Below, piece after piece: positions 1-6,273 of a DNA stretch of 43,794 nucleotides; the stretch's first letter is position 1, and each line of letters opens with the position of its first letter. The notes under the pieces were generated by a model. That model was not told the DNA's origin. It ran no database searches and saw only the letters and a list, made by a program, of their open reading frames with translations. The translations under genes and the position numbers were made by a program. The DNA comes from Lentisphaerota bacterium (GTDB taxonomy: Bacteria > Verrucomicrobiota > Kiritimatiellia > JAAZAB01): contig JACPGM010000076.1 in the NCBI GenBank assembly GCA_016188985.1, positions 1-43,794 on the forward strand, given 5' to 3'.

Positions 1-94
1 AGCGGGACTCCGATCGGAAAACGAAAGGAATGCTTGAGCTGTACCGGCTCAAGTGTTATCAATCAAAACACAGCGTCGCTACGCTCCGAATACC

Positions 95-136
95 GTTCAC
101 TTTCGGATGAGAACAGGTGTTCACTTTGGTGAGAAT
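95..136. mobile_element. Possible terminal repeats of an IS21-like element (edge remnant)
   Basis: Two direct copies of a 19-20 bp word lie 24 bp apart: GTTCACTTTCGGATGAGAAC at 95-114 and GTTCACTTTGGTGAGAATAC at 119-138. Multiple short direct repeats at an element end are typical of IS21-type elements bound by IstA. No transposase is visible; frame 1 is open only from the window edge to about 132 and resembles nothing I recognise. The element assignment is a guess; the direct repeats are seen directly. Confidence 0.25.
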
Positions 137-248
137 ACGCAATTGACAGGCAAAGTTGCGCTGACAACATGATATTGGCATGGTTTCCTGCCTGCTGGCG
201 GGCAAGTCGGGCAGTTAGGCACGATGGCAATATCTGCTGGGGCGGAAA

Positions 249-665
249 TCACTCTCCGCGACCCGATAGGCCTCTTTCTCTTTCCCAGAATTGGCGGGGA
301 GTAATGATGTCAAGTGTGCCCACGCGCTTCAAGGTCAGCATCTCCTTATCACCGGTGACAAGCAGTTCCGCACCCCCATTGACGGCTGAAGTGATGATGG
401 CTATGTCGTCAACATCCTTGAGTGCGACGTTGAGGAGAGGTTGAGAGGCCGCCATGACGGTGTCTTGATGAAGGAGTTGAACAACATCGTCAACGAGGTC
501 GGGCGAGGAACCAAATTTATCTTTCAGAATCCTCTGGAGCTCGCCCAAGAGATGTTCCGAGACCACCAGTTCATGGAACTCAATGACCGTGCGTAACACG
601 TCGGCACATAACCCCCTCGTCGCGGTGGCGCTGGCGATCACGTTAGTGTCCAGAAACACCCTCAT
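249..665 (-). CDS. PIN-domain toxin (putative toxin-antitoxin ribonuclease)
   Basis: This 138-aa protein is a PIN-family metal-dependent ribonuclease, the probable toxin of a type II pair. Acidic active-site candidates are visible: D6 in the opening LDTNV motif, E42 in LLGEL, the D84/D86/D87 cluster in KDVDDIA and D106 in LLVTGDKEM. The layout resembles the family annotated as 'putative toxin-antitoxin system toxin component, PIN family'. The start codon overlaps the stop of the upstream antitoxin by 4 bp (ATGA), so the two are translationally coupled. The last residues (SGRGE and stop) lie in a 20-bp word that recurs with one mismatch at 1147-1166, so the 3' end runs into a dispersed repeat. 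RNA target unknown. Confidence 0.85.
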   Translation of the reverse strand: MRVFLDTNVIASATATRGLCADVLRTVIEFHELVVSEHLLGELQRILKDKFGSSPDLVDDVVQLLHQDTVMAASQPLLNVALKDVDDIAIITSAVNGGAELLVTGDKEMLTLKRVGTLDIITPRQFWERERGLSGRGE

Positions 666-883
666 GATACATGAGCAAGAACGTCTTCGTCTGTAAGGAA
701 CCCCCGCGCTTCGGCAAAGGGCATCATTCGGCGGCGAATGGCCTCAAACTGTGTGAGACGAAGTTGACGCCGCAAGGCGTCGCGAGCCACTTCGCTCCGG
801 TTCCTGCCGGTCTGGCGGCTGGCCTTGCCCAGAAGACGAGCCAAGTCTTTATCCAATCGAATGCTAAGAGTTGATGTTTTCAT
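662..883 (-). CDS. Ribbon-helix-helix antitoxin partnering the PIN toxin
   Basis: A 73-aa protein with an N-terminal ribbon-helix-helix signature: a short beta strand (STLSIRLDKDL) followed by two helices containing the RSEVARDALRRQL segment typical of CopG/Arc-type antitoxins. The C-terminal part (about residues 45-73) would bind and block the PIN toxin. I chose the ATG at 883; an in-frame TTG at 892 would add three residues but has no better ribosome site. The stop overlaps the toxin start by 4 bp. Such proteins usually repress their own promoter, and an inverted repeat overlaps this start. Confidence 0.8.
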   Translation of the reverse strand: MKTSTLSIRLDKDLARLLGKASRQTGRNRSEVARDALRRQLRLTQFEAIRRRMMPFAEARGFLTDEDVLAHVS

Positions 884-902
884 GTCAGACAATGTACGAC
901 AT
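882..902. promoter_or_regulatory. Candidate operator of the RHH/PIN pair
   Basis: ATGTC (882-886) and GACAT (898-902) form an inverted repeat with an 11-bp spacer overlapping the antitoxin start codon, where RHH autorepressors commonly bind. The short arms make this weak evidence. Confidence 0.3.
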
Positions 903-1178
903 TACCGTTTTGTTGTCAAGTTTCTTTCCTCGCCGTCGGACATCAACAAGTCCGGAACATGATACGCATCTCCGGCGGTGTGAGAGCGGGGAACTTCCGC
1001 CTTGGCGGATGCTACTCTGCGAAGCCGCTATGCTGGGCGTAGAAGAGTCGCTACGACCTTTTCAGCCTTCGTAGCCGAAGCTACTTCGGCGGAGTAGGCC
1101 CTTTGACCACCGAAGCGAGGGCTTCGCGAAGGCGGAAGCACGAGTCTCCTGGGGCGGAAATCACTTCCCTTTACACGA
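903..1178. repeat. Intergenic mosaic of short palindromic repeats, no gene
   Basis: About 275 bp between the HEPN gene and the antitoxin hold no credible gene. From about 985 to 1150 the DNA is a mosaic of GC-rich words. GCTACTCTGCGAAG (1011-1024) recurs inverted at 33415-33428. CTTCGTAGC/GAAGCTACTTCGGCGG lies around 1063-1092. CTGGGGCGGAAATCACT at about 1149-1165 recurs at 236-252. These are pieces of the repeat families seen elsewhere in the window. Confidence 0.6.
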
Positions 1179-1886
1179 TTAGCTCGGTAGTTGTTTCCTG
1201 TATGTGAAGGTAGGCCATGGTTCTTTCCCTGTAGCCTTGAGTATGGTCTCATGAACGGCGTTACTTGTCTGCACCGCAACGCGATTCACGAAATCAATGT
1301 GATCCTTCACATTCTTCTTCAGGACCTTACTACTTGATTTCACGCGATGCGCAATACTACCACGGAGTTCTATGAGTTTGTCGAGTCGCGTCCGGGCGGT
1401 GTCAGGCGTCATTTTCTTCCAGTGCCAGCTGTCAGACAACTGCTTGATGCCAAGCAGGGATTCATACAGTGCATCGACTTGCGATGGACGGGGCGTATTC
1501 AACTTCCCTATGTAACGTTCGAAGAGTGCAGTCTTGTGGTCTTTCAAGACGCTACGCCACCCGTCGCCGGCGAGTTTCCATATGTCACACGGGTTATTTG
1601 AGTCCTTAAGAGATTTGCCGGCCTCAGTCAGAACCTTGTTGGAAAACACACCATGGTTCTTGACTCTCCGGAGCAGGATTGTGAAGGCGTCTTCGGCGAG
1701 ATCCTCGACGAACGCTTCCCAACAGGCGACGAGAAGAACGATGGCACTCTTGTTCAGAACCTCCACTCCATACTTTCGTCCTTTCTTCTTGCCAACAGTC
1801 TTGGCGTGGATTTCCAACAACCGCTCGACTTCTGCCATGTTCTTCCAGAGTATTACATGCGGGTATACGTGTGCCCTGCGTCCCAT
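1179..1886 (-). CDS. HEPN-domain protein (RiboL-PSP-HEPN type), candidate RNase effector
   Basis: A 235-aa, mostly helical protein. The segment WEAFVEDLAEDAF near residues 56-68 and the R175-GSIA-H180 sequence (the Rx4-6H motif of HEPN ribonucleases) point to the RiboL-PSP-HEPN group, which is found in RNA-damage and defence contexts. The start at 1886 is supported by an AAAGGAG ribosome site 6 nt upstream; the internal methionine at 1838 is less well placed. It lies 88 bp downstream of the SNF2-Mrr gene on the same strand, so it may be its third operon member or an independent gene. The catalytic motif is seen; RNase activity and a role as abortive effector are inference. Confidence 0.75.
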   Translation of the reverse strand: MGRRAHVYPHVILWKNMAEVERLLEIHAKTVGKKKGRKYGVEVLNKSAIVLLVACWEAFVEDLAEDAFTILLRRVKNHGVFSNKVLTEAGKSLKDSNNPCDIWKLAGDGWRSVLKDHKTALFERYIGKLNTPRPSQVDALYESLLGIKQLSDSWHWKKMTPDTARTRLDKLIELRGSIAHRVKSSSKVLKKNVKDHIDFVNRVAVQTSNAVHETILKATGKEPWPTFTYRKQLPS

Positions 1887-1974
1887 ATCATCTCCTTTGA
1901 GCTAACGTCATCGCGCACCCTCGCCGGTGGAGCGCAACGGAACCGGCGTAGTGGTGCGGCGCGTTGTTCGACTC

Positions 1975-4329
1975 TCATTCTATCCGGTATTTCTTCAGGA
2001 GTCCTTCCAGTTCGTGGCCTGTGATTATTTGCAGCCGTCCGTTCTGCCTGGCCAATTCGACGGCGTCTCTACTGGCATCCGCATTAGTCACGAGAATACC
2101 TCGCGTGAAGGTGGAGTCAGAGGCCACAACACCCAATAATTGTTGAAGTGCCGGACGACCGATGGGTGTTCTCTGAAACTTGCACTGAACCGCGTTCTTC
2201 TCAACTGATAAACCGACTTCCCTCGACGCGATGACATCAATTCCACCGTCCTTCGAGTATTGGGTAACACGTGTGGAGAATCCCATTGCCTGGAAAAGCC
2301 GCCCCACGAGCAACTCAAAATCCCTTGGGGAACCGACCGACTCAAGCGCGAACTCCAAATCCTTCCCGGAACGGTTTGCTTTCGGCCTGTCCCCCAGGTG
2401 AAGCGGCTTGAAGCCGTGTTTGACGAGTAGATCGTCGTAGATCTCAAAAAGCAGTTCTTCGGATATACCGCTGGACAGACTGTCGATAACCTCGTCGTAG
2501 AGTCGTTGCTTTGCCAATGTCTTTTGCAGGACAAGTTCCTCGATGGTGTCTTCAACCCATAGGTGATAGACAAAGACCTTCTTCGTCTGGTTGGGCCGAT
2601 GGGCTCTTGCCGTTGCCTGATTCGTGACAGCAGGGTTCCACCAGTGATCAAAGTGAACCACATAGTTGGCGGCAACCAGTTGGTTGAGGCCGAGGCCGGC
2701 AGTCCGGGGGTGGCCGAGAAAGACACGGTTGGCCGGGTTGGTCTCAAAGGCGTGTAGCAGTGACTCTCTCTTGTTGTCTGTGTCCGCATGGCCGTAGTTG
2801 AGCGGGCCATATTCTTGGAGCTCTTTTTCCAGCCATTCTGTTCCGCCAAACTGCTGCTGCCGGTACTGGGTGAAAATAAGAACCTTGTCTCCGGCTTCAA
2901 GAACGTCCGGGATGTTCTCAACCAACCATTCGAGTTTTGCGCTATCACCTGACACCGGGTCCCTGTTACATATCTTCTTCAACTCGCCAATGAGCGTGAC
3001 AATGCTCTGTGCCGAAATGGCTGTGCCCTGCTTATGCAATTCGACGACCCGCTCCCTTTCCATTTGTTCGTAGGTTTCCTGTTGTCGTTCGCCCAGCCGT
3101 AGCCAGATCGGGAATTCTTCTTTTGCCGGAAGGTCTTTCAGTACATCTTCCTTCCGGCGCCTCAAGAAGAACGGTTCTATGAGCTTCTTGGCGTACTCGG
3201 GAAGCACCTCATGGGTGGGAAATAGACCGGGGCTAAGGAAGGCGAAGATTGAGGCAAGTTCCGCAATGCGGTTCTCGATGGGCGTTCCCGTCAAAGCCCA
3301 GCGGTACTTTGTCGCCAACTGGCGGACTGCTTGGGATATGCCAGCGGAACGGGTCTTGATTCGCTGTGTCTCGTCCACGATGGCGAGTTCAAAGGAACTG
3401 TAACGATTGCCAAGCAAGAAGTCCATGTCCTGGCGTAGCGTCTCGTAGGTGGTGAGCCACACGTGGGCGGGCATTGTCCAGCAGACTTGACGATGTTCAA
3501 CGCTACCCCGGACAACAGTTGTTCTCAGGCATGGTGCCCACTTCTCCAGTTCCTTGTCCCATTGGGCGAGCACGCTCAATGGGCACACAACTAAGCACTT
3601 CTGAACGAGTCCACGTTGAAAAAGGAGGCGACATGCCAAAATGCTCTGCACCGTCTTGCCGGTTCCCATGTCGTCACCAAGCAATGCCGCAGAACGCTCA
3701 ACGAGAAACTTGATTCCTTCCCATTGATACGGGTAGGGCGCGCAACGCGGGGGTAGATCGAGGATATCGACAAAGGCGTGATCGATGGGCGGTTGTAGTA
3801 AAGGAAGAAGCAAGTCCCACAGGTCGACGCCCTTCCGGGATAAGTGATTCCGGTCTGCCCTTGTCTCAGTGAAACTCTTCCGGTATCCGTCGATCTTGTT
3901 CGTCTTGTGGTTCTCGACCCCGAAATCCGAGAAGAGTGTCAGCTGGGCTGGTGACGGTTGTCTGTAGTTCTTGCCGCCTACTTGATGCTTGCCCAGAGGC
4001 TGGAAGAGATTCCCGGACACTGTGGGCAGTTCATGAAAAATGGCCGTCGCTTCGATCGTCTCTTGCTTGTCGATAAGTCTCACGGGGTAGGACGTGGCAG
4101 GAAAAATTCCAATGTCTTCATAGGGCAGGTAGAATGTTCCGTCCGGTTCCAATAAATCGGGCGCAACAGTAGAGGGGGAATGGAACAGGTATTCTACGGA
4201 AGCAGTCACCATAAGATGGATGTCGAACGAAAGGGGGACGACATGTGTCAGCGGTGGTGGCACTTTGGACAGCCGCCGTCCGAGTCGGTAGCGGAAACGA
4301 CGCTGGAATGAAACCGCACTCGTCTTCAT
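1975..4329 (-). CDS. SNF2-family helicase fused to an Mrr-type restriction endonuclease domain
   Basis: A 784-aa, two-enzyme fusion. Residues about 195-615 form an SNF2 ATPase: motif I GDDMGTGKT (218-226), motif II as DETQ (319-322) instead of the usual DEAH, motif III LTGTP (346-350), motif V TAGLGLNQL (543-551) and motif VI QATARAHRPNQ (571-581). Residues about 668-784 form an Mrr_cat nuclease: E672, GGID with D698, and Q715-x-K717, the D-(E/Q)xK core. Residues 1-190 match nothing I know. The start overlaps the stop of the 199-aa gene by 4 bp (ATGA), so both are made together. DNA-translocating ATPase plus type IV-like nuclease suggests cleavage of foreign or modified DNA, but that is inference. 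No methyltransferase lies nearby. Confidence 0.88.
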   Translation of the reverse strand: MKTSAVSFQRRFRYRLGRRLSKVPPPLTHVVPLSFDIHLMVTASVEYLFHSPSTVAPDLLEPDGTFYLPYEDIGIFPATSYPVRLIDKQETIEATAIFHELPTVSGNLFQPLGKHQVGGKNYRQPSPAQLTLFSDFGVENHKTNKIDGYRKSFTETRADRNHLSRKGVDLWDLLLPLLQPPIDHAFVDILDLPPRCAPYPYQWEGIKFLVERSAALLGDDMGTGKTVQSILACRLLFQRGLVQKCLVVCPLSVLAQWDKELEKWAPCLRTTVVRGSVEHRQVCWTMPAHVWLTTYETLRQDMDFLLGNRYSSFELAIVDETQRIKTRSAGISQAVRQLATKYRWALTGTPIENRIAELASIFAFLSPGLFPTHEVLPEYAKKLIEPFFLRRRKEDVLKDLPAKEEFPIWLRLGERQQETYEQMERERVVELHKQGTAISAQSIVTLIGELKKICNRDPVSGDSAKLEWLVENIPDVLEAGDKVLIFTQYRQQQFGGTEWLEKELQEYGPLNYGHADTDNKRESLLHAFETNPANRVFLGHPRTAGLGLNQLVAANYVVHFDHWWNPAVTNQATARAHRPNQTKKVFVYHLWVEDTIEELVLQKTLAKQRLYDEVIDSLSSGISEELLFEIYDDLLVKHGFKPLHLGDRPKANRSGKDLEFALESVGSPRDFELLVGRLFQAMGFSTRVTQYSKDGGIDVIASREVGLSVEKNAVQCKFQRTPIGRPALQQLLGVVASDSTFTRGILVTNADASRDAVELARQNGRLQIITGHELEGLLKKYRIE

Positions 4330-4925
4330 TTGTTGGGCAACGCGCCCTTCTCTTGGAGCAGTTTCAAAGCGTTGCAGATGCGAGAAAAGGGTTCAGTAAT
4401 GTCCATTAGGGTGAACAAGCCGGAGAGTGGTGCGAGGATAGAGCGCATATCATCCTTATACTCCCAGTGACAAGTGAGAACAACGGGGTCAAACTTCCCG
4501 GTAGGACTCGGTAGCAGTTCTTGTTTGGAGGTCTTTGCGTTCTCCTCGTCAACCGCGATTGTTTCACCTTGCTTGGCAACAAGCAGCACTGGCAGATCAA
4601 TGAACGGCCTGAGTTCCAGAAATTCATCTTGTTTGACCAAAACGACTTTGGGTTTCTCTTTCAGCACTGACAGTAGAGGCCGCCCTGCCAACTCGACTGC
4701 CATATGTGTTCGCAGTGTGCTTCCGTACAGCGTCTTCTGGACATTGTTGGGTTGAATCGCCGATGTGCATCTGAACTCTATTGGCTTTCCCCGTGAGTCA
4801 GTCACGAGCACGCCGCCACGAAACACGTCCTGGTCAAGTTCGCACAAGGCGACAAACGCCAGACAGGATAGTTGCAGTTCCCCGCCCGGCTGGGTATTTG
4901 CCTGCGCTGTTATGTCAGCACTCAT
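4326..4925 (-). CDS. 199-aa protein of unknown function, coupled to the SNF2-Mrr gene
   Basis: I do not recognise this family with certainty. The protein is soluble, without signal peptide or membrane segment. Residues about 36-70 carry an ordered, conserved-looking stretch (GGVLVTDSRGKPIEFRCTS followed by an LYG motif near 66-68). A helical tail at about 170-195 (EPFSRICNALKLLQEKG) could mediate dimerisation or binding. An AAGGAGG ribosome site lies 5 nt before the ATG, so this is the first and well-translated gene of the operon. Its stop overlaps the helicase start by 4 bp, which argues that it works with that protein, for example as sensor, adaptor or inhibitor. No function should be assigned from sequence alone. 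Confidence 0.75.
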   Translation of the reverse strand: MSADITAQANTQPGGELQLSCLAFVALCELDQDVFRGGVLVTDSRGKPIEFRCTSAIQPNNVQKTLYGSTLRTHMAVELAGRPLLSVLKEKPKVVLVKQDEFLELRPFIDLPVLLVAKQGETIAVDEENAKTSKQELLPSPTGKFDPVVLTCHWEYKDDMRSILAPLSGLFTLMDITEPFSRICNALKLLQEKGALPNK

Positions 4926-5002
4926 TTGTTCCTCCTTATCTTTTAAGTTGAACCATTAATTGACAGATTCTTTTGACCTGATAACTTGATATTGAGACTT
5001 TA

Positions 5003-5021
5003 ATCGGTCACATTGACCGAT
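5003..5021. promoter_or_regulatory. 19-bp palindromic operator candidate upstream of the defence operon
   Basis: ATCGGTCA (5003-5010), CAT, TGACCGAT (5014-5021) is a perfect 8-bp inverted repeat with a 3-bp centre, 78 bp before the start of the 199-aa gene and 146 bp before the divergent membrane/winged-helix gene. A second, wider pair TGATAAC (4979-4985) and GTTATCA (5025-5031) surrounds it. The form and place suit a dimeric repressor controlling the divergent promoters; its ligand protein is unknown. Confidence 0.5.
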
Positions 5022-5092
5022 GTCGTTATCAGTATCAGTGTTTAGGGATATGGTAGGCATTCGTGATGCCGAGTCAACAACAAACTGGCGGT

Positions 5093-5160
5093 GGATGACA
5101 GACAACGGATGACAGACACCGGACGACAGACCGGAAAAGACGGAAGACAGAAGACGAAAG
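5093..5160. repeat. GACAGACACCGGACGACAG-type low-complexity repeat
   Basis: A run of short near-repeats of GGATGACAGACA / CCGGACGACAGACC / ACGGAAGACAGAAGACG. The same kind of tract is found inverted at 12039-12079 and again at 15923-16001. It has no strong hairpin and no reading frame of note. Confidence 0.55.
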
Positions 5161-5166
5161 TGCCGG

Positions 5167-5829
5167 ATGCCAAATGAATATGCAGGAGGACAATCCCTGG
5201 AAACACAATCATCTGACGCAAACCCGGACGCATTGCCGCCGGAGTCCCGCGCGCCGTTCAACGAACTCTCGGTTTTGTTTCCGTTATTGACGCTTTACAC
5301 GGTGGCCTACCTGGGGCTGATGCTGGCGGAGTTTGTCCTGCGCGGCGCGTTCGTGGTTCCGGCGGGGATGATGCCGGTCTATATCGCCCTGGTGGGGGCC
5401 TATGCGGCCGATAAGGAAATCCGGCGCTGGGCGACAGGCGCTCAACCGTCGCGTAAGGGCGCTTTGTTTGTCTATCTCTGGATGATATTTTTCCTGGCGG
5501 CCTTTCTGTTGCATAGTTTCCGGGTTGACTTTACGATGCCGGACGAACTCAGCAAGGTTGTGCTCCAGGTGTTGGGCATCTTCTTCGGGTCGCGCGCCTC
5601 GAAATATATCCATGCGACCCGCCGGTCGCAGGACCCTGGGGTGGTCAGTCTGCGTGAGACGGAAATCCTGGAGATGATCAAGGGCTCAGGCAAGGTGGCC
5701 ACGCGTGAGGTTGCGGCCGGGTTACAGATATCGGACAGGACCGCAAGTCGGCTGTTGAACGCGATGGTGGATAAAGGGCTCATCCGGCGCGTCGGGGAGA
5801 TGAAAGCGACCTATTATGTGCTCCCCTGA
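5167..5829 (+). CDS. Membrane protein with C-terminal winged-helix DNA-binding domain
   Basis: A 220-aa protein with three clear hydrophobic segments (about residues 33-55, 62-81 and 98-117) and possibly a fourth near 128-142. A cytoplasmic tail (about 160-220) folds as a winged helix: LRETEILEMIKGSGKVATREVAAGL, then a recognition helix SDRTASRLLNAMVDKG and a wing ending in YYVLP. This suggests a membrane-anchored, MarR-like regulator. The start is uncertain: ATG 5167 has no ribosome site, while a perfect AGGAGG (5184-5189) lies 7 nt before an in-frame CTG at 5197, which would remove only ten residues. It is divergent from the SNF2-Mrr operon with a palindrome between them, so it may regulate that operon; this is inference. 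Confidence 0.7.
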   Translation: MPNEYAGGQSLETQSSDANPDALPPESRAPFNELSVLFPLLTLYTVAYLGLMLAEFVLRGAFVVPAGMMPVYIALVGAYAADKEIRRWATGAQPSRKGALFVYLWMIFFLAAFLLHSFRVDFTMPDELSKVVLQVLGIFFGSRASKYIHATRRSQDPGVVSLRETEILEMIKGSGKVATREVAAGLQISDRTASRLLNAMVDKGLIRRVGEMKATYYVLP

Positions 5830-5884
5830 CATGACGATTTTCGCAGGGCAGGCGTTCAATGGAAATTGGCTGCATGACCGATAA

Positions 5885-5980
5885 TGGCGTATAAATGGCG
5901 CGTAATGGCGCGTAAATGGCGGATAAACGCGATAACCGTGTCCGGGATGGCGCGTAAATGGCGGGTAAGTGGGTGATAAA
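5885..5980. repeat. Helically phased TGGCGnGTAAA repeat array
   Basis: The word TGGCG(C/T/G)(G/A)TAA(A) starts at 5885, 5896, 5906, 5917, 5948 and 5959, with a diverged unit TGGGTGATAAA at 5970 and a partial CGCGATAA at 5928. Steps are 10-11 bp and the gap between clusters is 31 bp (about three turns), so all copies face one side of the helix. It lies 56 bp behind the membrane/winged-helix gene. The rest of 5830-6121 shows no gene. Confidence 0.6.
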
Positions 5981-6121
5981 AATCGTGTCAGAACCCGGTT
6001 AAGGGTTATGCGGTGGCCCTGGGCGTTCCGGCCCGCGTCGCGCGCGACCGGCGGCAACCCAAGCCGTAAAGGCAGAACGAACGGCGCGAACGGAGCCGTG
6101 CCCTCCTGCGGATGCATTATA

Positions 6122-6270
6122 TGGAGGGCGGGCGGCCTCGACCGCCGTGGGCGCGGCGACGGGGCCCGTCGCCCTCCATGGAATTCAGAATCTTGGAGGG
6201 CGGACGCTTTTCCCGTGCTTGCCACGCTTCCGGCGTGGTCTGGGCGGACCTCCGTGTCCGCCGCGCATGC
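6122..6270. repeat. Two GC-rich palindromic repeats in front of the lipoprotein gene
   Basis: TGGAGGGCG (6122-6130) pairs with CGCCCTCCA (6170-6178), bounding a 57-bp imperfect palindrome. A second unit beginning TTGGAGGGCGGACG at 6192 runs to about 6265, ending in TCCGTGTCCGCCGCGC. The open frame continues through them but codes for arginine-rich, unnatural peptide, so the gene start was placed downstream. Confidence 0.6.
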
Positions 6271-6273
6271 AGG

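Noticed and set aside
1-132. C-terminal end of a gene entering from the left edge
   Set aside because: Frame 1 is open to about 132 but codes for no recognisable protein; the segment looks like an element end.
2088-2948. 286-codon frame within the SNF2-Mrr gene, other phase
   Set aside because: Out-of-frame reading of the helicase; no motif.
6112-6273. N-terminal extension of the lipoprotein gene
   Set aside because: Open only because of GC-rich palindromes; the lipobox signal peptide starts at 6274 or 6295.
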